A DNA stretch of 33,288 nt from Planctomycetota bacterium (GCA_016220095.1 JACRIJ010000036.1:1-33288), one strand, 5' to 3'; numbered from the stretch's first letter, positions 7,290-19,819 are shown. Made by a program: numbers and translations. Notes: generated by a model from the letters alone, not told the origin.

Positions 7290-8407
7290 ATGAAGATTCA
7301 ATGCAGCGGATTACGTTTCGCGGAAGCTCTCGGCATCGCGAGCATGATAGCGCCGTCAAGAGGGACCATTCCCATTCTGCAGAACATTAAAATAGTCGCG
7401 GATAAAGACGCAGTGCACCTTTATGCCACGGATTTGGATGTAATGCTGCACTATAAAGTGGGAAACGTTGAGGTACTCCAGCAGGGCGCAGTAACGCTTC
7501 CCGCATTGCGCACCACTTCCATCTTCAGGGAAATGGAAAAAGACACCGTTTCAATGGAAGTTGACGGTCAGACCGCGAAAATTTCCGGTAAAAACAGCGA
7601 ATTTAAAGTTCTCGGAATAGACCCCGCGGAATTTCCCGAGTTTCCCGCGTCAAAAAGCGAATCGGCTTTTTTTGAAATTCTCAGGGAAGATTTCATTGAC
7701 ATGATAAATAAAACCACATTTGCGGTATCGCTGGAATCCACGCATAAATACGCCTTGAGCGGAGTGCTTATGGAAGTCAAAGGTAACGAACTGCGCATGG
7801 TCGGTAGTGACGGCAAACGCCTTGCGTTATGCAGGAAGAAACTGCCCGGCAAAGATAAAAACAAAGACAGCGTCCGCGTGATAGCCCCGCCGAAAAGCCT
7901 GCGGCTTATTGAAAAACTCGTTCTTAAGGATGAAAAGACCGTCAAATGCCTGCTGGAAGAAAACCAGCTGAAAATCCAGACCCAAAACGCGGAAATCGTT
8001 TCCAAGCTTATTGAAGGAAGCTTTCCGGATTATGACGCGGTCATCCCGAAAGACAACGATATAAAATTAACCCTCAAAACAGGCGAATTCCATAATTGCA
8101 TACGCCAGGCATCGCTTATGACCAATCCCGAACAGGGCAAGGCCGTGAAGATACAGCTTTCCAAAAACAGAATGACCCTGTTTACCCGCGTACAGGACGT
8201 CGGCGAATCAACGGTGGAAATGCCGCCGGTGTCGTACAACAAGGCGGAGTTTTCCGTAGTATTCAATCCCGATTACATAGTTGACGCGTTGCGCGCCGCG
8301 GGCACAGATGAAATAACGCTGGATTTAAAGGACAGCCAAACCGCAGGCATTATAAAATCCGGAAAAGATTTCACATACCTCGTAATGCCGCTGGCTGTGC
8401 CGGTTTA

Positions 8408-8408
<1 letters not shown>
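7290..8408 (+). CDS. dnaN: DNA polymerase III beta sliding clamp
   Basis: DnaN forms the ring-shaped dimer that tethers polymerase III and other enzymes to DNA. The length of 372 residues is that of three clamp domains of about 120 residues each. Recognisable stretches are LPILQNI-like IPILQNIKI (residues 28-36), the MVGSDGKRLALCRKKL segment of domain 2, LIEGSFPDYDAVIPKDND (about 240-257), and the C-terminal FTYLVMPLAVPV that contributes to the partner-binding pocket. AGGAGG lies 8 nt before the ATG. The stop codon overlaps the start of the DUF721 gene (TAATG), indicating translational coupling. Confidence 0.97.
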
Positions 8409-11268
<2,860 letters not shown>

Positions 11269-11357
11269 ATTGAAAGATTACAGATTGTAATGCCTTGTGG
11301 CCTTGTTGCGGAGCGGAAGATTGCAGATCGCGGGCGAGGGTTTTATAAAGGTTTCGT

Positions 11358-11720
11358 ATGAACATTTCCCAAAAACTTGGCAGGCGCATCAGGGCGTTGA
11401 GAGCGGCGCGGGTCCCGAAACTTACCCAGGCGGGGCTTGCCCGAAAGGCCGGAACAACGCAAGTTTTTATAGGGCTGATAGAAAGAGGCGAAAAAACACC
11501 GAGCCTTCAAATGCTTGGAAACATTGCCGGCGCGCTCGGCGTGGAAATGAAACACCTGTTCATTTTCCCGGCAGAGAAAAACACACATGAACAAAACAGC
11601 CCGGAAACAATTCTTCAGGAAATGCAAGATGCTCTTATCGCCGCGAAACTTTCACGACAAGACCTGGAAATGCTAAAAGAAATAACAGCGGTATTCTGTA
11701 AAAATAAAAACAATTTATGA
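11358..11720 (+). CDS. XRE-family helix-turn-helix regulator
   Basis: The 120-residue protein carries a Cro/C1-type HTH in residues 4-68. LTQAGLARKAGTTQVFIGLIERGEKTPSLQMLGNIAGALGV contains the scaffold and recognition helices, with ERG-KTPS following. Residues 75-120 are polar and helical and could form a dimerisation tail. AAGG lies before the ATG. The gene lies 89 bp after gyrB in the same direction; the gap contains GATTACAGATT-type repeat sequence and no clear promoter. The target is unknown. It could regulate itself or the convergent transporter, but nothing in the sequence decides this. Confidence 0.85.
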   Translation: MNISQKLGRRIRALRAARVPKLTQAGLARKAGTTQVFIGLIERGEKTPSLQMLGNIAGALGVEMKHLFIFPAEKNTHEQNSPETILQEMQDALIAAKLSRQDLEMLKEITAVFCKNKNNL

Positions 11721-11747
11721 TTTCGGTTCGTCGTTCGTCCTCCGCGT

Positions 11748-11770
11748 CTCGCTACTCACTACTCGCTACT
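11748..11770 (-). repeat. dispersed simple repeat, copy 4 (GTAGCGAGT family)
   Basis: The reverse complement of this 23-bp stretch is identical to 1411-1433. It begins in the 48-bp gap between two convergent genes, and its left end on the minus strand overlaps the stop codon (TAG, 11769-11771) of the CNNM-CBS-EIIA gene. Confidence 0.7.
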
Positions 11771-13310
11771 ACGCAGACGTCGCCGACACATCCGCGGTTT
11801 TTATCATTTCAATTATTTTTTCAGGGGTTTTCGCGTCTCTCAGGGCGTTAAGGGTATATTCGCTTTGCGCGAGGCCCGCGATGCGGCTCAACAGCATCAC
11901 CTGCGCAATCGGCATGGATTTCGGCGTTAGTATGAGAAATATCAAAGAAATATTGATTTCACTGCATTCGTCATGCATAAGGCATTTGCGCACCCTGCCG
12001 AACGCCACGCACGGCCGGGCCAATCCGTCAACCCTTGCATGCGGCACGACTATGCCTCTTCCGAGAAACGTGGATGATTCGCGTTCGCGGTCAATTACCA
12101 TGCGCGAAATCTTTTCCTTTTCCATCGCAGGCCCGATGGCAACACTAAGAGAATTCACCATGCCGCGCACTGCCGATTCAAAATCGTCCGCAACAATATC
12201 AAGCAGGACGGCTTCTTTCGGAATATAGTCCGCTAAATTCCAGAACTGCTCCCTTTCAAATTCATCTACTATTTCCCCCACCATTTCTTCAATAATGTCT
12301 TCCATTGTTATAATACCCTTAGGGCCGTTGTTTTTGTCAACCACAAGGGCCATGTGCCTGCGGCGGTGCTGGAATTCCCTTAAAAGCGTTTCTATCGGCA
12401 TGGATTCCGGCACGGTAATGAGTTCTCTTTTGAATTGCTCAACGCGTACGTCCGTATTGCCGGTCATTATGGCAATTCCGAATTCCTTTATATGCACCAT
12501 GCCGAGAATATTCGGCTGGCCGTTTGGAAGCAGTCCTGCGCATAACGGGTAACGTGTGAAGCGATTCTTTTGTATTAAAACAAGATTTTCCTGCCAGGGT
12601 TTTTGCAGGTCTATCATCACCGTTTTGTGCAGAGGCGTCATCACGTCTTCAGCCGCGATTTCTTTCAGGTCAAGGGCGTTTTCAAAAAGCAAAAGCCGGT
12701 TCAGGGCAATTTCGCCGCTTTTTTGAGAATGCGCGAGGATGATGCGCAATTCTTCCTCGGATACGGCGCTTTCGGTTTCGGTCAGGCCGGAGATGCCGAA
12801 CAAGCGGATAACGGAATTGGAAGCGCTGTTAAGTATATGCAAAGGCACATAAAAAATGATATAAAAAAACTTCATCGGCAAAGAGGTTGCAAGGATGGAT
12901 TGTTCCGGTTTGCGGATGGCTATGGATTTCGGCGCCAATTCCCCTATCAGGATATGAAGAAACGTGATTATTACAAAAGCAATGACAAATGAAATAGTAT
13001 GAATCATGTGCGGCGACCATATGCCAATCGTTCTTAAAAACGGTTCAAACAATTTTGCAAAGGCCGGTTCGCCTATCCAGCCGAGGCCGAGAGAAGCGAT
13101 TGTAATGCCAAGCTGTGTGGCGGACAGGTATGCGTCCATCTTGTGGTGAAGTTCATGGGCGAGGGCCGCCCTTTTGCTTCCGGCCCGAATAAGCTCCTCA
13201 AGCTTTGACCTGCGTACCTTTACAAGAGAAAACTCAACAAGCACGAAAAAACCGTTGAGCAGTACAAGTACGCCGGCTATTATGCAATAAATGATATTTT
13301 CCAATGTCAT
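11769..13310 (-). CDS. CNNM-CBS transporter-like protein fused to a PTS EIIA domain
   Basis: The 513-residue protein has an N-terminal CNNM (DUF21) membrane domain: helices at about 5-28, 66-82, 104-126 and 145-165, with VEFSLVKVRRSKLEEL and LIGELAPKSIAI motifs. A CBS pair follows (about 221-350; EDVMTPLHKTV, NRFTRYPLC, GPKGIITMEDIIEEMVGEI). CorC/TlyC relatives, linked to Mg2+/Co2+ transport, then have a CorC_HlyC domain. Here residues 365-505 instead resemble a fructose/Ntr-type PTS EIIA domain, with RERESSTFLGRGIVVPHAR carrying His424 at the phosphorylation position. No other PTS gene is nearby. The domain may sense phosphorylation state or metabolites; this is inference. The ATG at 13310 lacks a clear Shine-Dalgarno. 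Confidence 0.85.
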   Translation of the reverse strand: MTLENIIYCIIAGVLVLLNGFFVLVEFSLVKVRRSKLEELIRAGSKRAALAHELHHKMDAYLSATQLGITIASLGLGWIGEPAFAKLFEPFLRTIGIWSPHMIHTISFVIAFVIITFLHILIGELAPKSIAIRKPEQSILATSLPMKFFYIIFYVPLHILNSASNSVIRLFGISGLTETESAVSEEELRIILAHSQKSGEIALNRLLLFENALDLKEIAAEDVMTPLHKTVMIDLQKPWQENLVLIQKNRFTRYPLCAGLLPNGQPNILGMVHIKEFGIAIMTGNTDVRVEQFKRELITVPESMPIETLLREFQHRRRHMALVVDKNNGPKGIITMEDIIEEMVGEIVDEFEREQFWNLADYIPKEAVLLDIVADDFESAVRGMVNSLSVAIGPAMEKEKISRMVIDRERESSTFLGRGIVVPHARVDGLARPCVAFGRVRKCLMHDECSEINISLIFLILTPKSMPIAQVMLLSRIAGLAQSEYTLNALRDAKTPEKIIEMIKTADVSATSA

Positions 13311-13482
13311 ATTTCTTGCGAAAACGGATTATAGCCACGAAGGCACAAAGGATGCATGTTTTTGTACTATGGCTATCGTTCAGTGTTCTTTATGTAAATC
13401 TTCGTGACTTCGTGTTTTATCACTTTTCTTAGTATAATATTAATGTAAGAGATTCTGCGCAGGGAGTGGCAATTAAATTGCT

Positions 13483-14769
13483 TTATAGTTTCGCTATTTG
13501 GGTCGAAATTTTTTCCAATCCTTTTTTATATTTATCCATGTCCTTGATTGGATTCCGCGCTACGCCGGTATCCATGGCGGCCTTGGCGACCGCGGGCGCT
13601 ACGTAAAACAGCACGCGCGGGTCAAACGGTTTGGGAATAATATAATCCATGCCAAACTTAAAACTCTTATTGCCGTAGGCCTTTTTGACTACGGCCGGAA
13701 CGGGCTCCTTGGCAAGTTTTGCCAGCGCGTAAGAAGCGGCGAGTTTCATCTCGTCGTTTATCGTTGAAGCCCTCACGTCAAGGGCGCCGCGGAAAATGAA
13801 CGGGAATCCGAGCACATTGTTGACCTGGTTCGGATAGTCCGAACGGCCTGTTGCCATTATGATATCCTTGCGTACTGAAGTGGCGTCTTCATAAGTGATT
13901 TCAGGGTCGGGATTGGCGAGTGCGAATACGACGGGGTTTTTCGCCATGGATTTTATCATGGCCTTGGTAACAATGCCTTTTCCCGAGACGCCGAGGAACA
14001 TATCGGCCCCTTTCATGGCGTCTTCAAGCGTGCGCGCGCCTGTGGCGGAAGCGAACTGTTCTTTATATGGATTCATGTTTTCCGTGCGGCCTTTATAAAC
14101 AACGCCTTTGGTATCTACAAGGAGCATGTTTTCTTTTTTAATTCCGAGTTTATTGTACATGATGGCGCTTGCAATGCCCGCGGCGCCCGCGCCGGAAACG
14201 ACGACTTTTATGGAATCCGCCCTCTTGCCTGTTATTTCAAGAGTGTTCAGCAGTGCGCCTGATGTTATTATTGCGGTGCCGTGCTGGTCGTCGTGGAAAA
14301 CCGGGATTTGCATGCATTTCTTCAGCGTTTCTTCAACGTAAAAGCATTCGGGCGCCTTGATGTCTTCAAGATTGATGCCGCCAAAGGTAGGTTCAAGCAT
14401 TTTGGTGACCTGGATTACAACGTCCGGGTCGGCAGAGGCGAGTTCAATGTCAAATGCGTCTATGTCGGCAAATCTCTTGAAGAGAACGGATTTGCCTTCC
14501 ATGACGGGTTTGCCTGCGAGCGGGCCGATATTGCCCAGTCCGAGCACCGCAGTGCCGTCCGTAACAACGGCTACAAGATTGCCCCTGTTGGTGTACTTGA
14601 ATACGTCAGCCGGATTTGCGTGAATCTCCCTGCAGGGTTCTGCCACGCCCGGGGTGTATGCAAGTGAAAGGTCTTTCTGCGTTTTACACGGTTTGGAAGG
14701 GACTACCGAAAGTTTTCCCGGTTTGCCCTTGAAATGATAATCAAGCGCTTCCTGTTTAGTATATGACAT
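13483..14769 (-). CDS. NAD(P)-dependent malic enzyme
   Basis: The enzyme oxidatively decarboxylates malate to pyruvate and CO2 with reduction of NAD(P). At 428 residues it is the short bacterial form without the phosphotransacetylase-like domain of MaeB. Motifs: [14 protein letters not shown] with the catalytic tyrosine, [25 protein letters not shown] with the catalytic lysine, the metal-binding region [24 protein letters not shown], and the Rossmann segment [13 protein letters not shown]. Cofactor preference is not decided from sequence. AGGAGT lies 5 nt before the ATG. Transcription is probably monocistronic from the promoter at 14819-14847. Confidence 0.94.
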   Translation of the reverse strand: MSYTKQEALDYHFKGKPGKLSVVPSKPCKTQKDLSLAYTPGVAEPCREIHANPADVFKYTNRGNLVAVVTDGTAVLGLGNIGPLAGKPVMEGKSVLFKRFADIDAFDIELASADPDVVIQVTKMLEPTFGGINLEDIKAPECFYVEETLKKCMQIPVFHDDQHGTAIITSGALLNTLEITGKRADSIKVVVSGAGAAGIASAIMYNKLGIKKENMLLVDTKGVVYKGRTENMNPYKEQFASATGARTLEDAMKGADMFLGVSGKGIVTKAMIKSMAKNPVVFALANPDPEITYEDATSVRKDIIMATGRSDYPNQVNNVLGFPFIFRGALDVRASTINDEMKLAASYALAKLAKEPVPAVVKKAYGNKSFKFGMDYIIPKPFDPRVLFYVAPAVAKAAMDTGVARNPIKDMDKYKKGLEKISTQIAKL

Positions 14770-14818
14770 AAGTAACTCCTGTTAAAAAAACAAGGCATAT
14801 CTAACCCTCGCTGAAATG

Positions 14819-14847
14819 ATTATGGCAGGAAATGCCGATTTTTTCAA
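14819..14847 (-). promoter_or_regulatory. malic enzyme promoter
   Basis: On the minus strand TTGAAA (14847-14842) and CATAAT (14824-14819) are 17 bp apart. Transcription would start near 14812, giving a leader of about 43 nt that contains AGGAGT before the ATG at 14769. Confidence 0.6.
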
Positions 14848-14911
14848 TATAAATCGGAATAGGCCAGAAAGGCCTCAGTGAAGGTGGGTTTTTAAGTCCC
14901 ATCTGCATTTT

Positions 14912-15052
14912 GTAGGGACAGGGCAGTCAGGCTGTGTCACAATTGCTAAAAATGCCATTTTTGCGAAAATGTTGTAAGCATTTATGCGGGTTTGCGGGCG
15001 GTGAAAATATTAAAAACCTAATTGTGACACAGTCTGAATGCCCTGTCCCTAC
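14912..15052. repeat. 141-bp MITE-like element with 33-bp inverted ends
   Basis: The ends 14912-14944 and 15020-15052 are inverted copies of each other with 31 of 33 positions matching, beginning GTAGGGACAGGGCA and ending TGTGTCACAATT. The 75-bp centre has no ORF. No target-site duplication is obvious at the borders. Structure and size fit a non-autonomous foldback element or a dispersed palindromic repeat. No related transposase is in the window. Confidence 0.65.
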
Positions 15053-15284
15053 CGTAATCGTTGAACATAAATATCAAAATACCTAATGATTATGTAGAGA
15101 CTTGCCATGGCAAGTCTCTACGGTACCCATTGAGGATATTGATTTGCCAAGTATTCGTCAGGAAAACGTGATAAGTATCACGAAAATAAGACTTGTGTTG
15201 GGGTGATTGTTATCTAAATTCTTGATTAAGATTTTCGTGAAATACGTCGGGGAAATCTGAAATCTTACATCTTAAGGTTATTCT
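15053..15284. other. spacer after the PD40 protein gene
   Basis: Together with the MITE-like element this completes a 515-bp gene-free stretch. It contains the 28-bp palindrome at 15094-15121 and an AT-rich remainder ending in ATCTGAAATCTTACATCTTA, which belongs to the simple-repeat class also seen at 16711-16793. No gene or RNA is supported. Confidence 0.5.
15094..15121. repeat. 28-bp perfect palindrome
   Basis: GTAGAGACTTGCCA is followed directly by its exact reverse complement, so all 28 bases are self-complementary. The end GTAGAGAC resembles the GTAGGGAC end of the neighbouring 141-bp element, suggesting one repeat class. Confidence 0.8.
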
Positions 15285-16328
15285 TTATTCTGTCGCAAGG
15301 TCCATTATGAATACCTGCGGCTTGTCGTCCGCCCTCGTTGAAGTGAAGAGCATCTTTTTTCCGTCTGATGAAACGACCGGATATGAATCAAATCCTTCAA
15401 AAAACGTCAATCTTTTCAGGTTATTGCCGTCAATGTCAATCATATACAATTCGTTGTTTCCCTTGCCTTCGGCATTGGATGCGAAGACGATTCTTTTGCC
15501 GTCCTGCATAAAATACGGCGACCAGTTGAAACATTCGGTTTTAGTGACTTGTCTGGAGCCGGTGCCGTTGGCATTCATTACATAAATTTGCGCGGTTTTT
15601 GCCTTGGTTTCGCGGGTGGGCTGGATGGCTGTAGCCGGCGCGCTCCAGGCGCGGTAAACTATCATGGTTCCGTCAGGCGAAAAAAATGCGCCGCCCTCGT
15701 GCAGATCGGGCGTATTCGTCAGTCGGGTTTGCTCCGTACCGTCTATGTTCATGACGTACAATTCAAGGTTGCCTTCGCGGTCCGAAGTGAAGAGGATTTT
15801 TTTCCCATCCGGAGAGAAGGATGTTTCGGCCTCATAAGCGTTGTTATAAGTAAGGCGTTTTATGCTGGTGCCGTCCGCGTTGGCGGTATAGATTTCAAAG
15901 GAATGGTCGCACGGCCACATAGTGCCGTAATATACGAAATCATCCTTTGCGCGGTGCATGCTCATGGTGGAAGAGAAAAGTATTTTAGTCCCGTCCGGGT
16001 GGAAATACGTGCAGACTTCCTTGCCCGGGGTGGCGGCGAGCCGTTTCTTTTCTTTTGTTTCCAGGTTGAGTGTATAGACTTCCAGTTGTTCGTCGGAATC
16101 CTCCTGGCCCTGGAAGATAATGGTTTTGTTGTCCGGAGAGAAGTATGCCTCGGAATTTTCCTTGCCGTTGAAGGTAAGCTGTGTAACGGGCGCCTCGCCG
16201 GCGTATTGTTTCAAAGGCGCGGTGGGCGCGGGTTTTTGCGCGGCGTTGTCAGGGCCGTCCGCACATCCGCAGGGCATAAGGACGAACAGGGAAAATGCTG
16301 ATAAAATGATAACGAATCTGATAAACAT
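15285..16328 (-). CDS. exported PD40/TolB-like beta-propeller protein
   Basis: The 347-residue protein has an N-terminal signal (FIRFVIILSAFSLFVLMPCGC; the Cys residues suggest a lipoprotein, but the lipobox is not canonical). A proline/alanine linker follows, then six PD40 repeats: YFSPDNKTIIFQG, YFHPDGTKILFSS, SFSPDGKKILFTSDREGN, FFSPDGTMIVYRAW, YFMQDGKRIVFASN and VVSSDGKKMLFTSTRAD. The repeats form a six-bladed propeller as in TolB, but the TolB N-terminal domain and Pal/TolA neighbours are missing, so the function is unknown beyond a periplasmic or surface propeller. The ATG at 16328 is chosen over an upstream TTG (16340) because GAGGTG precedes it. Confidence 0.82.
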   Translation of the reverse strand: MFIRFVIILSAFSLFVLMPCGCADGPDNAAQKPAPTAPLKQYAGEAPVTQLTFNGKENSEAYFSPDNKTIIFQGQEDSDEQLEVYTLNLETKEKKRLAATPGKEVCTYFHPDGTKILFSSTMSMHRAKDDFVYYGTMWPCDHSFEIYTANADGTSIKRLTYNNAYEAETSFSPDGKKILFTSDREGNLELYVMNIDGTEQTRLTNTPDLHEGGAFFSPDGTMIVYRAWSAPATAIQPTRETKAKTAQIYVMNANGTGSRQVTKTECFNWSPYFMQDGKRIVFASNAEGKGNNELYMIDIDGNNLKRLTFFEGFDSYPVVSSDGKKMLFTSTRADDKPQVFIMDLATE

Positions 16329-16339
16329 ACAACACCTCA

Positions 16340-16368
16340 ATAATAGGTTTTAAAAAAGTTTTTGTTAA
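16340..16368 (-). promoter_or_regulatory. probable promoter of the PD40 protein gene
   Basis: TTAACA (16368-16363) and TATTAT (16345-16340) on the minus strand have 17-bp spacing. The -10 box lies only about 11 nt before the ATG and abuts the GAGGTG, so the leader would be very short. Confidence 0.45.
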
Positions 16369-16418
16369 TTAGTTTCTAACCGATAGACTTTCGCGCAAAA
16401 AACACAGAAGATTTATAC

Positions 16419-16666
16419 GGAAATTAACCACCGAAAGCACTGAATTCACTGAATCGCAATATATTATGCCGTTCTAAACAATCCCCTCCCCCTCAGATGG
16501 GGGAGGGACAGGTGGGGGTGTAAACTCATTATCACCCTCCCCCTTGCCCCCTCCCATCAAAGGGAGGGGGGAGAAACGCTAAATATACGTTTTCAGTGTG
16601 TTCGGTGTATTCAGTGGTTAATTATCGTATTTCGTGGTCTTGGTTACGGCTTTGTTGCTTTATGGT
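16419..16666 (+). repeat. 0.25-kb dispersed repeat, left copy
   Basis: This segment runs from GGAAATTAACCACCGAAAGC to TGCTTTATGGT. It is present in inverted orientation at 33048-33288 with high identity across nearly its whole length; the left copy has an extra GTGTATTCAGTG-like stretch. Internally it holds CCCCTCCCCC/GGGGGAGGG foldbacks and ends with GTGGTTAATT-type motifs at both sides. No ORF of note lies in it. It makes up most of the 16369-16781 gene-free region; the remainder (16711-16793) is ATCTTAAATCTCAAAT-type simple repeat. Confidence 0.85.
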
Positions 16667-16710
16667 GTGGAGTTTACAATTAGAGCGGAATGAAGTCAAG
16701 GAAATACGGA

Positions 16711-16793
16711 TTTCAAATCTCAAATCTGAGATTTCAAATGAACGCCACGAATCTCAAAGCTAAGATCTCAAATCTTAAATCTTAAATTCGTAT
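16711..16793. repeat. ATCTTAAAT simple-repeat tract
   Basis: Tandem-like variants of TTTCAAATCTCAAATCTGAG and ATCTCAAATCTTAAATCTTA fill this stretch and run up to, and slightly into, the end of the 64-residue ORF. Related GATTACAGATTCTAAGATT tracts occur at 11268-11287, 28541-28606, 30084-30117 and 31848-31922. Confidence 0.6.
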
Positions 16794-16976
16794 CAGTCCC
16801 TTGCGGAATCTTTCGCGGAACCGTTTTTCCTTCGGGCCGAGGACTTTAAATGTCAGGCTGTTTATTTCTTCCAACCAATTCAATTTCCATTCGGTTGAGG
16901 AATCGCGGTATTTGCGGATTACTTCTTTGGAATATGAGAAGTTCATTGTTCGTTTGGTTTTTTTTGGGGCGGCCAT
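16782..16976 (-). CDS. small protein paired with the nucleotidyltransferase, unknown
   Basis: The 64-residue, strongly basic protein (AAPKKTKR start; KEKRFRERFRKG near the end) has a central predicted helix with TEWKLNWLEEINSL. It starts 4 bp after the stop of the nucleotidyltransferase gene, with TTGGAG inside that gene's end serving as its Shine-Dalgarno, so the two are clearly one operon. Small proteins with a KL-WLEE-N-type helix are, as far as I recall, often adjacent to such nucleotidyltransferases. An antitoxin or partner role is inference. Its last codons run into simple-repeat DNA. Confidence 0.65.
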   Translation of the reverse strand: MAAPKKTKRTMNFSYSKEVIRKYRDSSTEWKLNWLEEINSLTFKVLGPKEKRFRERFRKGLIRI

Positions 16977-16980
16977 GGAA

Positions 16981-17469
16981 TTACTCCAATTTCTGAAGGG
17001 TTTTCAGCATTTCAATGTCCCACAGGTCCTGCGGCCGGCCGGCCAGTTTTTTCATTTTTATAAGGTCGTCAATGGAGACCAGAGGGATGGATATTTTACC
17101 GGTGTTTTTGATCACTGCTTTTTTAAAGGCTTTTTCTATATCCACTGGAATTATTATAAAAACGTCTATTTCATACATCGGCATTTTACCGTTATAAAAG
17201 CAAAATACCTTCATGTTTTTTTTAGTTATCCATTCGTTACGGACGACCGGATCGGCGAGCAATAACGGGTCAACCGGCGCCCTCGGGAAGAATCCCAAAC
17301 GTTTCAATGTTTCGGAAAGATTTTTTACGTTATCCGGTTTCAGGTCAACTATAATATCCAGGTCCTGGGTTACCCGTGGAATACCGTGAAGATTAACAGC
17401 CATACCGCCGGCAACGAGGTATTTGACCTTTGCATCGTTAAGGCATTTGAATATTTGTTCGTATATCAT
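16981..17469 (-). CDS. nucleotidyltransferase (AbiEii/DUF6036-like)
   Basis: The 162-residue protein has the polymerase-beta-type nucleotidyltransferase signature: YLVAGGMAVNLHGIPRVTQDLDIIV (residues 18-41), with GG at 21-22 and the metal-binding pair D36 and D38, and a later acidic EIDVFI as a possible third carboxylate. LVSIDDLIKMKKLAGRPQDLWDIEML near the end is typical of AbiEii-like families, which act as toxins in some toxin-antitoxin and abortive-infection systems. The ATG at 17469 is preferred to a TTG at 17505, because that TTG is the start of the -35 box of a consensus promoter. It is followed by a 64-residue partner gene and lies 44 bp from the leader-distal end of the CRISPR array. 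Confidence 0.82.
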   Translation of the reverse strand: MIYEQIFKCLNDAKVKYLVAGGMAVNLHGIPRVTQDLDIIVDLKPDNVKNLSETLKRLGFFPRAPVDPLLLADPVVRNEWITKKNMKVFCFYNGKMPMYEIDVFIIIPVDIEKAFKKAVIKNTGKISIPLVSIDDLIKMKKLAGRPQDLWDIEMLKTLQKLE

Positions 17470-17476
17470 GCCGGCG

Positions 17477-17505
17477 ATTATACAATATTGCCTTTCCAAT
17501 GTCAA
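17477..17505 (-). promoter_or_regulatory. consensus promoter, apparently leaderless, for the nucleotidyltransferase
   Basis: On the minus strand a perfect TTGACA (17505-17500), exactly 17 bp, and a perfect TATAAT (17482-17477). Only seven bases separate the -10 box from the ATG at 17469, so transcription should start at or beside the start codon. The -35 box lies 8 bp from the last CRISPR repeat. Confidence 0.75.
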
Positions 17506-17513
17506 ATGTATCG

Positions 17514-18518
17514 CGGTTCATCCCCACGCGTGTGGGGAACGTAACTGGAACTGCAAATGCACTTGGATCGGTAACGGTTCATCCCCACGCGTGTGGGGAA
17601 CGTCTCCTGACGCGCTTCTTCAAACTTGGCTTTATCGGTTCATCCCCACGCGTGTGGGGAACGTTATCCCGAAGGAACGGAATTTGTCTACAGTAACGGT
17701 TCATCCCCACGCGTGTGGGGAACGTTGGACCTGACATTGAATCACCTGTCTTAGAGACGGTTCATCCCCACGCGTGTGGGGAACGTGGTTTTCATGCGCA
17801 AATCTATATGATATATGCCGGTTCATCCCCACGCGTGTGGGGAACGTCTTAATGGCTAAAACTTTTGAGATTTTTAATTCGGTTCATCCCCACGCGTGTG
17901 GGGAACGTGTTTATGCCTGCTTCCAGTAAGAGTTTAACTACGGTTCATCCCCACGCGTGTGGGGAACGTCAAACTGACGACTCCGTTTGATGGCCATGTT
18001 TCGGTTCATCCCCACGCGTGTGGGGAACGTTTTTTACCCAGAGACGGGCAGGGTTTGCTATTCGGTTCATCCCCACGCGTGTGGGGAACGTTTGCCTGCC
18101 GGTTGCGAACGGTTGATAGAAGACGGTTCATCCCCACGCGTGTGGGGAACGTGTCCGGTAACTGCTTGGATATAAGCGCTATGACGGTTCATCCCCACGC
18201 GTGTGGGGAACGTTCGGTATAAGCACATAAGAATCCAAGCGAACTCGGTTCATCCCCACGCGTGTGGGGAACGTCCGATAAAATATGCTTACATAAAGGA
18301 GTGCATCGGTTCATCCCCACGCGTGTGGGGAACGTTATTCCGATAAATAAACCTTGTCCATCTATGGCGGTTCATCCCCACGCGTGTGGGGAACGTGGCC
18401 CAGATTGTTAAACTCGGCAAAACCTTAGCGGTTCATCCCCACGCGTGTGGGGAACGTTTTAGATAGTTTTTGATAAATCGTTTTTCAACCGGTTCATCCC
18501 CACGCGTGTGGGGAACGT
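17514..18518 (-). CRISPR. type I-E CRISPR array, 17 repeats and 16 spacers
   Basis: There are seventeen identical 29-bp repeats with starts at 17514, 17575, 17636 and so on every 61 bp to 18490, separated by 16 different spacers of exactly 32 bp. Read on the minus strand from the cas2 side, the repeat is ACGTTCCCCACACGCG then TGGGGATGAACCG. It aligns with the E. coli I-E repeat and has a CCCCAC-ACGC-GTGGGG hairpin. Cas6e cleavage would leave an 8-nt ATGAACCG 5' handle. Even the leader-distal repeat is unmutated. The newest spacer should be 18458-18489. No spacer match elsewhere in the window was noticed by eye. Confidence 0.97.
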
Positions 18519-18567
18519 ACTTCTAATTCTCGCTTAAATGGCCCTAAAATCAATTCTTCTACTGAAA
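18519..18567 (-). promoter_or_regulatory. CRISPR leader (short, AT-rich)
   Basis: The 49 bp between the cas2 stop and the first repeat are AT-rich and read TTTCAGTAGAAGAATTGATT onward on the minus strand. The position between cas2 and the leader-proximal repeat is the I-E leader position. It is short, so leader and promoter elements for pre-crRNA may extend into the 3' end of cas2. An IHF site could not be confirmed by eye. Confidence 0.6.

Positions 18568-19815
<1,248 letters not shown>

Positions 19816-19819
<4 letters not shown>

Noticed and set aside
15549..16301. 250-codon ORF opposite the PD40 protein gene
   Set aside because: It mirrors the repeated PD40 codons on the opposite strand, and the translation shows no coherent domain.
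17423..18222. Open frames across the CRISPR array with repeating VHPHACGER and RFIPTRVGNV peptides
   Set aside because: The peptides are translations of the 29-bp repeats; the frames exist only because the repeat contains no stop. They are not genes.
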